NCBI GenBank assembly: GCA_030606765.1 | Contig: JAUWFX010000008.1 | Span: forward strand, 1-30,493 | Reading direction: 5' to 3' | DNA length: 30,493 nucleotides | DNA from: Dehalococcoidia bacterium | GTDB taxonomy: Bacteria > Chloroflexota > Dehalococcoidia > GIF9 > AB-539-J10 | Shown: positions 21,990 to 29,185 of the stretch, in pieces | Layout: every line of letters starts with the position of its first letter | Numbering within the stretch: the stretch's first letter is position 1 | Made by a program: the position numbers and the translations under genes | The notes under the pieces: model-generated | The model's input: the letters and a program-made list of their open reading frames with translations, nothing else | What the model was told of the DNA's origin: nothing | Databases searched by the model: none

Positions 21990-22907
21990 TTACTCACCGA
22001 GTCTGTCGCCTATTTCCAGTCTTGCCTGCTTGGCAAATTCGGCTGCCTCTATCTTGGATGATTTGTTCATTTGAACTTTCTGGATTAATATCGCCCCGCG
22101 TTTCAATGATACCACGAATCCGTCTGCGCTACTGTTAACAATCTGACCTGGTAGACCACCTACAATGTCATAAATTGGCTTCGCGTTAAAAATCTTCAGT
22201 GTCTTACCATGAAAGTATGTTGTTGCTCCCGGTTGAGGGTTGGTTCCCCGAATGAGGTTATATACTCTATCAATAGGTGTAGACCAGTTGATTATGGCAT
22301 CCTTTTCAATGCACAAGCCCTCGTAAGTGGCTTGTGATTCATCCTGAGGGATTCGCGGAGCTATTCCCTTCTTAATCAGTTCGATACCCTCCACCAATGC
22401 CTCTATACCCAAGGGGAAAAGTTTCTCAAAGTAGAGCGAGCCCACAGTATCATCAGGAGAGATTTCCACCTCCTTCTGCAATAGGATAGGACCAGTGTCT
22501 ACACCTCTGTCAGGCCAGAATACGCTTATGCCTGTCTTAGTCTCACCGTTGATAATAGCCCAGTTAATCGCACTACCACCTCGATGCTTCGGAAGCAATG
22601 AGGGATGGTATTGTATTGTCCCCATCCTGGGATAGTTTAAGATAGAATCCGGCAGAATACTGGTCACAAAAGCCATGACATTCAGGTCGGGCTTCAATCT
22701 TGTGTACTCTTCATAGATCTCAGGGACTCGCATTGACCTTGGTTGAAAGACTGGTATACCTATCTGGATGGCTAATTCCTTTAACGGGTTCCTCTTCCCC
22801 GCAATATCTTGGGGTGTATAAACTGCGACAACTTCTTCGCCCCTTTCAGTCAGCTTCTGAAGGACTTTCTCGCCAAAGACTGCTTGTCCAATGCAGACAA
22901 TGCGCAT
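21990..22907 (-). CDS. Formyltransferase-fold protein resembling the 10-formyl-THF hydrolase domain of ALDH1L1
   Basis: A 305-residue cytoplasmic enzyme of the methionyl-tRNA formyltransferase superfamily. The N-terminal formyl_trans_N domain (about 1-185) carries IQYHPSLLPKHRGGSAINWA (98-117) with His101, and GVDTGPILL with Asp137, the usual catalytic His and Asp. The first catalytic position, Asn in Fmt and PurN, is Gln99. The surrounding sequence (YHPSLLP-HRG-SAINW, SVFW, DTGPIL, PRIPQ, ATYEG, IRG) closely resembles what I recall of the N-terminal domain of 10-formyltetrahydrofolate dehydrogenase. A formyl_trans_C-like domain follows from about 210. It therefore probably binds 10-formyl-THF, either releasing formate or transferring the formyl group to an unknown acceptor. 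It is not expected to be the housekeeping Fmt. It is a lone gene with a weak ribosome site. Confidence 0.82.
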   Translation of the reverse strand: MRIVCIGQAVFGEKVLQKLTERGEEVVAVYTPQDIAGKRNPLKELAIQIGIPVFQPRSMRVPEIYEEYTRLKPDLNVMAFVTSILPDSILNYPRMGTIQYHPSLLPKHRGGSAINWAIINGETKTGISVFWPDRGVDTGPILLQKEVEISPDDTVGSLYFEKLFPLGIEALVEGIELIKKGIAPRIPQDESQATYEGLCIEKDAIINWSTPIDRVYNLIRGTNPQPGATTYFHGKTLKIFNAKPIYDIVGGLPGQIVNSSADGFVVSLKRGAILIQKVQMNKSSKIEAAEFAKQARLEIGDRLGE

Positions 22908-23050
22908 CGGTTAATTCTCTCGCTACTCACAATGACGGTCATCAACATTATAGACGTCGATGAAACTAATGAAAAGCAACTTCGTTAATATACGAGGGAT
23001 TCCCCCAACAGTTGGCCATATTGTTACCTGATATTCTCGCCTGCTTGGAA

Positions 23051-23246
23051 GGCAGCCGCTAGCTACCTCTGCGGCTCGATAACCACTTTTAGAGAGTCTT
23101 GAGCATGGGCGAGATTGCCACGTCGCCTGCGGCTCCTCGCTATGACAAATAGAAGTAGCCTGTTTCCGCCAGCCCCAGCCGATGGGTAATTATCTCCCGC
23201 ACACGTATTTTGCCAGCCTGTATCAGTTCCAGCGCTGCGGCATAAT
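23051..23246 (-). pseudogene. Remnant of a zinc dehydrogenase gene (C-terminal part)
   Basis: This aligns with the 3' end of the intact dehydrogenase gene at 26780-26950. Shared segments include CTGCGGCTCGATAA, CACTTTTAGAGAGTC, CCTGTTTCCGCCAGCCCCAG, CGCACACGTATTTTGCCAG and ATCAGTTCCAGCGCTGCG. About 20 extra bases with a REP-like CGCCTGCGGCTCCTCGC interrupt it near 23125-23155, and it diverges upstream of 23246. No full-length gene precedes it, so it is a relic. The 22908-23050 stretch before it contains the short repeat GTTACCTGATATTCT. Confidence 0.8.
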
Positions 23247-23307
23247 CATCACGGGAGGTGAGTGGAATGACACGATCAGCCATTTTGTTACTGATTTATG
23301 AGAAGTA

Positions 23308-23335
23308 TCGACACCTCCTTCTTTAGTGATACAAT
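23308..23335 (+). promoter_or_regulatory. Promoter of InlB-repeat lipoprotein gene 1
   Basis: TCGACA (23308-23313) and TACAAT (23330-23335) with a 16-base spacer. The sequence after the -10 (AGCACT, then GAGGG) matches the other two InlB lipoprotein genes in position and partly in sequence. Confidence 0.55.
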
Positions 23336-23356
23336 AGCACTTTGAGGGTCATATTC

Positions 23357-24241
23357 GTGAAAAGGCTTAGTATCTTTTTGGTTGTGGTAGGCTTCATTGT
23401 TGGAATGGCGGGCTGTGGTGGTAGCGAATCTCACGCCCTAGCTATAACCAGCACGGAAGGAGGCTCGGTCAATGCCCCTGGCGAGAGGATGTTTACCTAT
23501 GATCAGGGTACAGTTGTCAATCTGACAGCGGAGGCGGACGAAGGCTACATATTTGTCAACTGGATTGGTGATGTGGACACCATTGCCGATTTAAGTGCCG
23601 CTGCGACTACCATCACCATGGAGGACGACTACTCCATCACGGCTAACTTTGTGGGTGTTGAGGCTGGTCATGTGGGCATCAAGGCTGGCGACTGGGTAAA
23701 GCTTGAGTATACGTTTACTGGTTGGCCTGCCGGTCAGACGTACCCAGAGTGGTTGAAGTTGGAGTTTCTAAGCGTTGAAGGCACAATCGCTACTGTGCGT
23801 TTTACGCAGCACGTGTCTGACGGAACTGAACAAAGCGACACGGCGCCTGTAGATATTGTGTCTAATATCGAAGTCCTTCTGCTCGCAGGCATTGTTATTT
23901 CCGCCAACCGGACAATAGGAGACTCCGTTTACGTAGCTGGGTATGGCAATGTAACAATAGAAGACGAAGCTACAAGAACTTATGCGGGAGCAAACAGGAC
24001 AGTAGTCTATTCAAGCTTTTCGCCTAGTGAAGCTCAGGTTACTTACTACTGGGACAAACTGACTGGGGTGATGGTGGAGCTATCCTCAACTTCTCCCGAT
24101 TTTACAGCCACTGCTAAGGCAGCAGCGACAAACATGTGGGAGACTACGACTATCCGAATGCCGTGGTGGCCCTGGATAATAGTAGCGCTGGTGGCAGTGG
24201 GACTGGTGATTTCCTTCGTGCGTAGAAGGAGAGCTGCTTAG
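23357..24241 (+). CDS. Lipoprotein with InlB-type B repeat and C-terminal membrane anchor
   Basis: A 294-residue exported protein if the GTG at 23357 is used. GAGGGT lies upstream of it, and the TTG at 23342 would place that site inside the gene. The lipobox GMAGC gives lipid-anchored Cys20. Residues about 27-93 are a divergent InlB B-repeat (TEGGSVNAPGE, then GYIFVNWIGDV, then DYSITANF). A beta-rich unknown domain (about 105-260) follows. The C terminus has a membrane helix and a basic tail (IIVALVAVGLVISFVRRRRAA). A lipid anchor plus a C-terminal helix is unusual. One may be non-functional, or the tail may serve as a sorting signal. Paralogues at 25037 and 25969 share the promoter, signal and repeat but not the rest. 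The role is probably surface adhesion or sensing. Confidence 0.8.
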   Translation: MKRLSIFLVVVGFIVGMAGCGGSESHALAITSTEGGSVNAPGERMFTYDQGTVVNLTAEADEGYIFVNWIGDVDTIADLSAAATTITMEDDYSITANFVGVEAGHVGIKAGDWVKLEYTFTGWPAGQTYPEWLKLEFLSVEGTIATVRFTQHVSDGTEQSDTAPVDIVSNIEVLLLAGIVISANRTIGDSVYVAGYGNVTIEDEATRTYAGANRTVVYSSFSPSEAQVTYYWDKLTGVMVELSSTSPDFTATAKAAATNMWETTTIRMPWWPWIIVALVAVGLVISFVRRRRAA

Positions 24242-24410
24242 ATCAAAGGATGCTGAGTTGGACTTTTCGCATGCCTCCGGTGCTAAGCGCGGAGGTATGG
24301 CTATGCTGCCGCTGCAAGCCTGATGTCCTTTCCCATCTTAGCTCTCCTTTGTTAAGACTTTGTCCCATAGGCCTTCAAGCGCAGTTTTTCAGACCGAGGA
24401 GGATTACGAG

Positions 24411-24728
24411 ATGGATAGGGAACTGATAACACGATGCGGTGCCTACTGCGGCGACTGTCAATGGAAAGAGAAGATGAACTGCTTAGGGTGCCAAATGACA
24501 AAAGGCAAAATGTTTTGGGGTGAATGTCGGGTTGCCAAGTGTTCCATCGAGAAAGGTATAGAGCATTGTGGATTATGTTCGAGCCTTCCCTGTGACATAC
24601 TTCAGGAGGCTTTCGACCAACCTGAGCATGGTGATAACGGTGAAAGACTGACCAACTTGAAAGCCTGGGCAAGAGGTGAAGATTCCTATATTAAATTAGG
24701 AACATTTCCTTCAAGGGATGGTGCTTGA
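24411..24728 (+). CDS. DUF3795 cysteine-rich protein
   Basis: A 105-residue cytoplasmic protein starting at ATG 24411 behind GAGGA. It has ten cysteines in the typical DUF3795 spacing: CGAYCGDC (Cys9, 13, 16), CLGC (24, 27), GECRVAKC (39, 44), HCGLCSSLPC (53, 56, 61). It probably binds zinc or an iron-sulfur cluster. The family is common in anaerobic bacteria and archaea and has no established function. The C-terminal part (GERLTNLKAWARGED) is a helix seen in many members. It lies between two InlB-repeat lipoprotein genes and is not obviously linked to them. Confidence 0.88.
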   Translation: MDRELITRCGAYCGDCQWKEKMNCLGCQMTKGKMFWGECRVAKCSIEKGIEHCGLCSSLPCDILQEAFDQPEHGDNGERLTNLKAWARGEDSYIKLGTFPSRDGA

Positions 24729-24988
24729 ACTAGCTCTGTAGCTGATCCTGAATGTCCTCAAAATCCCTTCTCAGAATCTGCCCAATCCTTCAATAAGGCC
24801 TCAAGCTATCCCCAAAATCCAAATAGCTCAGAGACAGGTACCTGAGTATCAACAAGAGGGTATGGTCTTTGGATTGGGCGATGGTGCTCTCTCTAACCGT
24901 AACTTCACTGAAATAAGCAAATCTCTATACTACCTCTAGTTAGATATTATCGTTATTATCCCTATTGCTGTTTTTATTACTATGGTAT

Positions 24989-25016
24989 TTATAGCTTTAT
25001 TCTTTGGTAATACAAT
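24989..25016 (+). promoter_or_regulatory. Promoter of InlB-repeat lipoprotein gene 2 (broken gene)
   Basis: TTATAG (24989-24994) and TACAAT (25011-25016) with a 16-base spacer, then ATCACT and AAAGG. It has the same layout as the promoters at 23308 and 25921 but a weak -35. The bases from 24729 to here hold no gene. Confidence 0.45.
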
Positions 25017-25036
25017 ATCACTGCAAAGGTATAAAC

Positions 25037-25423
25037 GTGAAAAAACTCTGCGTAGTATTGCTTGGAGTAGCCTTAGTTGCTGGAATGGTAGGGTGTTTCA
25101 CTCCGTTTCGTATGCAGTACCAACTCACTATCTCAAGCACTGAAGGAGGCAAGGTAACAACCCCTGGCGAGGGGATCTTTACCTATTGGGAAGAAACGAC
25201 GGTTGACTTGGTGGCAGAAGCTGAGGGGGGCTACCATTTTGCCAACTGAACAGGCAATGTGAGCACCATCGGCAATGTGACCTCTACCACCACCATCACT
25301 ATGAACGGCGACTATTCCATCACGGCTTACTTCATCACCCCTATGATGTCCGCAGGCTACGAGCACACGGTGGGGCTCAAGTCCGACGGCACCATTGCTG
25401 CCGTGGAAGCAAAGACCGAAGTC
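25037..25423 (+). pseudogene. Broken lipoprotein gene with InlB-type repeat and start of RCC1-like repeats
   Basis: From GTG 25037 (AAGGT upstream) the frame encodes a signal with lipobox GMVGC (Cys20) and the first half of an InlB-type repeat. It then hits TGA at 25247-25249, where the paralogues have TGG (Trp in the NWTGNV motif). The same frame continues with TGNVSTIGNV, GDYSITAYF and then YEHTVGLKSDGT, the start of an RCC1/BNR-like repeat, before running into the end of the ABM copy at 25427. So there are two lesions: a nonsense mutation and loss of everything after the first RCC1-like motif. Read-through at the stop cannot be excluded, but the truncated 3' end argues for a dead gene. Confidence 0.8.
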
Positions 25424-25426
25424 TTA

Positions 25427-25723
25427 TTATCGCCACTTTACTGTGGGCATTGTCCTGTATACTGTTACTCTGGCAGTTCCCATCACAACTGCTTTGGCTT
25501 GTCGAAGTAAATCTCGCGTTCTACTTGACTCTGCCCATGTCCTCCAGTTTTCAATCGTCTCCCATGTACTCATCATTAAGACGACAGATAAATCCTCCTC
25601 GCTGACGAGATTCTCAGCGCCAACGAAGCCTGGATATTGCATGGCATGCGACCTGAGCTGCATCAATATGGGCTCTACGTCCTTATAACTCAACACCTTG
25701 TATCCTATGATACCCTTTATCAT
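25427..25723 (-). CDS. Antibiotic-biosynthesis-monooxygenase (ABM) domain protein, copy 3
   Basis: A 98-residue paralogue of the genes at 17655 and 18090. The ABM core is intact: GIIGYKVLSYKDVEPILMQL, GFVGAENLVSEEDLS, STWETIENWRTWAES and RVTVYRTMP. The ATG at 25723 is preferred because AAGGAGG lies five bases upstream; the in-frame GTG at 25729 overlaps that site. Its 3' end abuts the truncated RCC1-type lipoprotein gene. The flanks (CTTATTA before the stop, TGCTTCAGACTATCTC before the start) match the tandem copies, so a whole unit was moved or duplicated. The substrate is unknown. Confidence 0.85.
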   Translation of the reverse strand: MIKGIIGYKVLSYKDVEPILMQLRSHAMQYPGFVGAENLVSEEDLSVVLMMSTWETIENWRTWAESSRTRDLLRQAKAVVMGTARVTVYRTMPTVKWR

Positions 25724-25920
25724 TGCCACCTCCTTTCATTTTCCGCCCGCAGTTTCCTTCCCTTCTATGCTTCAGACTATCTCGTCGTATGCTACTTAAT
25801 ACGCGCTTACTTCAGTCTAACTGCCCATTGCGTAACTGTCAACGCGCATTCATAGTGCGGCTATTACAGCGTCCTGTCATAACTCCTGCGTAGTCTATCT
25901 GTACTAGCTCAAAAGGGTCA

Positions 25921-25948
25921 TTGACACTACCTTCAGCATTGATACAAT
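25921..25948 (+). promoter_or_regulatory. Promoter of InlB-repeat/CAP lipoprotein gene
   Basis: TTGACA (25921-25926) and TACAAT (25943-25948) with a 16-base spacer. After the -10 come GACACT and the ribosome site GAAGGG, mirroring the arrangement at 23308 and 24989. It is the strongest of the three. Confidence 0.65.
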
Positions 25949-25968
25949 GACACTACGAAGGGCTACAT

Positions 25969-26757
25969 ATGAAAAGAATTGGCAGTTTATTGATTGTAGC
26001 AGCGCTAATTGCTGTAATGGCAGGCTGCAGTGGTATTAGTCCTAGCGGCGGTGGTGATTATGGAGAATCTTATACCCTCACTATCATCAGTAACGCTGGA
26101 GGATCGGTAGCCACCCCTGGAGAGGGGACTTTTACCTGTGCTGAAGGTCAAGTGGTCAATCTTCTGGCCGAGCCTGAGGCGGGATACCAGTTTGTCAACT
26201 GGACCGGCAATGTGGGCACCATCGCTAATGCGAACGCTGCCTTAACTACCATCACTGCGAACGACAGCTACTCAATACGGGCTAACTTTTTAGAGGATCC
26301 ATCAGGTCCTCTCGGGATAAACTATACCGAGGCAGAAGTCGAGGAACTAATAATTGTGCTGGTCAATGCCGAAAGACAACAGTCTGACCTATCTAATCTC
26401 AGCGAAGACGCTCTGTTAACCAGCCTAGCCAGGGAGCATAGCATTAGTATGGTCGAGAACAATTTCTTCGGTCATGAACGATATCCAGGGGAGAGGTCTC
26501 TTAGCTATAACATGTCTCCCTGGACTGTACGAGGAGAGAATCTGGCAAAGATTCCGACCCAACAGTACAGTCCAGGTCCCTATCTTTCTCTACAAGAAGT
26601 ATGTGAGTGGGCAGTCTCAGGTTGGATGGATAGTCCCGGACACAAAGCAAACATACTAGAGCCTCGTTACAATAAGACAGGTGTGGGAGTTACATTCTCA
26701 GAGGAGGGAGACTTCATATACTTATACATAACCCAGATCTTCGAGGGCGACTACTAA
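25969..26757 (+). CDS. Lipoprotein with InlB-type repeat and CAP (SCP/PR1) domain
   Basis: A 262-residue exported lipoprotein. The signal ends in VMAGC (Cys20), followed by a Gly/Ser linker. Residues about 37-103 are an InlB B-repeat (NAGGSVATPGE, QFVNWTGNV, SYSIRANF). Residues about 120-262 are a CAP-superfamily domain: NAERQQ, LTSLAREHSISMVENNFFGH, GENLAKI and GWMDSPGHKANILEPRYNKTGVGV, with the conserved His and Glu positions. CAP proteins are extracellular. Bacterial members have reported roles in binding, spore or surface biology, but no single reaction. The start has GAAGGG upstream. It is the only one of the three related lipoproteins with a recognisable C-terminal domain that is complete. 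Confidence 0.9.
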   Translation: MKRIGSLLIVAALIAVMAGCSGISPSGGGDYGESYTLTIISNAGGSVATPGEGTFTCAEGQVVNLLAEPEAGYQFVNWTGNVGTIANANAALTTITANDSYSIRANFLEDPSGPLGINYTEAEVEELIIVLVNAERQQSDLSNLSEDALLTSLAREHSISMVENNFFGHERYPGERSLSYNMSPWTVRGENLAKIPTQQYSPGPYLSLQEVCEWAVSGWMDSPGHKANILEPRYNKTGVGVTFSEEGDFIYLYITQIFEGDY

Positions 26758-26788
26758 GAAAAGGAACTCGAACCACGACAGCCGTTGT

Positions 26789-27817
26789 CTATCCCTGCGG
26801 CTCGATAATCACTTTTAGAGAGTCCTGAGCCCGGGCGACAAGCTGGAATCCCAGGCCTGTTTCCGCCAGCCCCAGCCGGTGGGTAATCATTTCCCGCACA
26901 CGTATTTTGCCAGTCTTTATCAGTTCCAGCGCTGCGACATAATCGGCAGGGCTGCCACCATAGGAGCTGGTAAGCGTTATCTCGCTACGCCAGAAGAGGT
27001 CGTTCACCGATATCGGAATGCTAACGCCCGGCTCTGTGGGGGCGAAGAAGAGAACAGTGCCTCCCCGCTCCACCGAATCCAATGCCTGGCTTATAGCTGA
27101 TGTCGCCCCGCTGCATATCACCACAAGGTCAGCCAGACGACCATTGGCTGCCCGACGTAAATAGGCTGGAGTATACTCATCAGCCTGAATGGCAACATCG
27201 GCTCCAGATTTTCGCGCTACCTCCAAGCGATAATCAACGATGTCCGTCGCTATAATGCGACCTGCCTGTGAAGTCCGGGCCAGTTGTATATGGAGCAGCC
27301 CGGCAACGCCGCTGCCGACAACGAGCACACTTTGCCCCGGCTCCAGATGAGCTAATCTTTGCCCGCGCAGGACACAAGCCAGCGGCTCAACAAAGGTCGC
27401 CTCCTCAAAAGATACTTCGTCAAGTAAAGGAAATATGCCCTGGTCGACATTGATGCGGGGCAGCCGTACATATTCGGCAAAGCCACCAGGGTCGAAGTTC
27501 GTCTGACGCAAAGTATCGCAAACGGTGTGGTGTCCACTAAGACAATAATGGCACGTGTTACAGGGAACATGATGGGCAGCACAAATCCGATCACCTTCTT
27601 TGTACTTCTCCACCCCCTCCCCGACCTCAGCAACCACTCCGGCAACTTCCTGACCCAGGACTAAAGGTGCTTTGTGCAGGCGATACCATTCCAGCAAATC
27701 GGTACCACAGATGCCGCTGGCTTCCACCCGCATCAGTACCTCGCCGGGTCCAATCTGCGGCGTAGGCATCTCCTCCAGCCTTATATCCTGGTTACTGTAA
27801 TACATAGCTACGCGCAT
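26789..27817 (-). CDS. Zinc-dependent medium-chain dehydrogenase with Gln in place of the zinc-ligand His
   Basis: A 342-residue MDR-family dehydrogenase. The catalytic-zinc Cys37 (GICGTD) is present, but the usual GHE motif reads GQE (Gln56-Glu57). The structural-zinc cysteines are 86, 89, 92 and 100. The cofactor site is VVGSGVAGLLHIQLA. Overall it resembles sorbitol or threonine dehydrogenases, with a normal C terminus (VIIEPQG). The His-to-Gln change could weaken or alter metal binding, or belong to a subfamily in which Gln or Glu serves as ligand. It may be in one transcription unit with the aldolase upstream at 28041, but a hairpin lies between them. Remnants of the same 3' end occur at 17612 and 23051. 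Confidence 0.87.
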   Translation of the reverse strand: MRVAMYYSNQDIRLEEMPTPQIGPGEVLMRVEASGICGTDLLEWYRLHKAPLVLGQEVAGVVAEVGEGVEKYKEGDRICAAHHVPCNTCHYCLSGHHTVCDTLRQTNFDPGGFAEYVRLPRINVDQGIFPLLDEVSFEEATFVEPLACVLRGQRLAHLEPGQSVLVVGSGVAGLLHIQLARTSQAGRIIATDIVDYRLEVARKSGADVAIQADEYTPAYLRRAANGRLADLVVICSGATSAISQALDSVERGGTVLFFAPTEPGVSIPISVNDLFWRSEITLTSSYGGSPADYVAALELIKTGKIRVREMITHRLGLAETGLGFQLVARAQDSLKVIIEPQG

Positions 27818-27893
27818 GGTAGTTTCCTCTCAGCAGACCATAAGGCGGGGATAAACCCTAAATCAATCCATCAAAATGTAAAAATAAAAGTGC

Positions 27894-27942
27894 AAAATGA
27901 CAGAGCAAAGATTAAAAGTCTTGCGTTTTGAGTTGTCATTTT
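27894..27942 (-). terminator. Hairpin between the aldolase and dehydrogenase genes
   Basis: AAAATGACA (27894-27902) and TGTCATTTT (27934-27942) form a 9-bp stem. On the minus strand this is followed by GCACTTTTATTTTT, as expected for a terminator of the aldolase gene. The surrounding AT-rich 220-base gap holds no gene. Confidence 0.5.
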
Positions 27943-28040
27943 GATTTTTGGCCTTTAATTTTTGAATTCCGTTCGGGATTTGGTGCTTAGGATTTGGGAT
28001 TCCCTCAATTCCGGAGCATACTTAGCTGTGGACACAGATG

Positions 28041-28835
28041 CTATGCCCCTCCGCTCTTTACGCTATCGTATATTTCCTGGGCCTGCTCAGGAGTAGCGTT
28101 CTCATGGATAATGGCGCGTATGGCTTTTATCATGGCCACCGGGTGCTCATCTTGCCAGATGTTTCTTCCCAGATTCACGCCTATGGCGCCTTTCTGGATG
28201 CCTTCATGAACAAATTGAAGCACTTCATATTCTGTATCTACTTTGGGCCCACCAGCAATGACTATTGGAACGGGGCAGCCCTGTGTAACCTTCTCGAATT
28301 TTTCACAGTAATAGGTCTTTACCACTCGAGCGCCCAGTTCTGCAGCAATACGACAAGACAGAGCAAGATAGCGGGCATCACGCTTGTTCAGTTCCCTGCC
28401 CACAGCGGTAACCGCCATTACCGGGATGCCATACTTTTCCCCTTCATCAACAAGCCTGGCCAGATTTAACAAGGAATCGTGCTCGTAATCAGTCCCGACG
28501 AAGATGGAGATGCCCACGGCACACACATTAAGCCGGATGGCTTCTTCCATAGAGGTAGTTATCCCCTCGTGAGCCAGGTCCTTTCCCGCTACGCTGGTGC
28601 CGCCAGATACTCTGAGGATAATTGGTTTCGCCTTACCAGGGTCTACCGACGACCTTAAAACTCCCCTGGTAATGAAAATCGCATCGGTGTAAGGGAGAAG
28701 AGGTTCAAGAGTTTTACGCGGGTTCTCCAATTTTTTGACAGGACCCTGAAAATACCCATGGTCCACGGGCAGGAATAAACAGCGACCATCCGCCTGAATT
28801 AATTGCGCCAAACGGTTTTGCATCCCCCAATCCAT
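28041..28835 (-). CDS. DhnA/LsrF-type class I aldolase
   Basis: A 264-residue (beta/alpha)8 aldolase of the DeoC/LacD/DhnA superfamily. Asp25-His26 (LPVDHGYFQGP), the Schiff-base Lys173 (VVKTYYCEKFEKV) and the phosphate-binding IAGGPKV and GVNLGRNIWQ loops are visible. Relatives include LsrF (thiolase of the AI-2 pathway), archaeal-type fructose-bisphosphate aldolase, and ADTH synthase of the alternative aromatic pathway. The sequence style is nearest to LsrF as I remember it, but no lsr transport or kinase genes are present, so an AI-2 role is doubtful. It starts at ATG 28835 behind GAGGAGG; Met5 is an alternative. The 5S gene is divergent upstream. Confidence 0.85.
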   Translation of the reverse strand: MDWGMQNRLAQLIQADGRCLFLPVDHGYFQGPVKKLENPRKTLEPLLPYTDAIFITRGVLRSSVDPGKAKPIILRVSGGTSVAGKDLAHEGITTSMEEAIRLNVCAVGISIFVGTDYEHDSLLNLARLVDEGEKYGIPVMAVTAVGRELNKRDARYLALSCRIAAELGARVVKTYYCEKFEKVTQGCPVPIVIAGGPKVDTEYEVLQFVHEGIQKGAIGVNLGRNIWQDEHPVAMIKAIRAIIHENATPEQAQEIYDSVKSGGA

Positions 28836-28961
28836 AATAGCAAGCCTCCTCTCTATGAGACTTTAGAATTATTATACCACAGGAACACAGCAAACCGTTT
28901 CACCAGACAACCCACAAAGTTGCATATTCTTCCCAGAATAGGCTATACTTAACCAGAGAGC

Positions 28962-29083
28962 TTTCTGGTGACTCTAGCGGAATGGAACCACCCGTTCCCA
29001 TCCCGAACACGGAAGTGAAACGCTCCAGCGCAGACGATACTTGAGGGGAAACCTTCCGGGAAAATATGTCGTTGCCAGGAAGC
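28962..29083 (+). rRNA. rrf: 5S ribosomal RNA
   Basis: The sequence holds the conserved 5S core: GGAACCACCCGTTCCCATCC, then CGAACACGGAAGTGAAACGC, then the region ending in GTTGCCAGGAAG. The two ends pair (GAGCTTTCTGG with CCAGGAAGCTC, one G-U), giving helix I and setting the ends to within a few bases. There is no 23S or 16S sequence in the 100 bases upstream or anywhere else in the window, so the gene is unlinked from any rRNA operon seen here. Confidence 0.95.
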
Positions 29084-29185
29084 TCTCATTTCTGCTATTG
29101 AAGTCAATCCTTCTACCATTAGATGTCATCGTTCCTAGAGCATCAAGTGTGTTATCATTTGTAAGAAGAGGGGGGGGGTGAAGAA

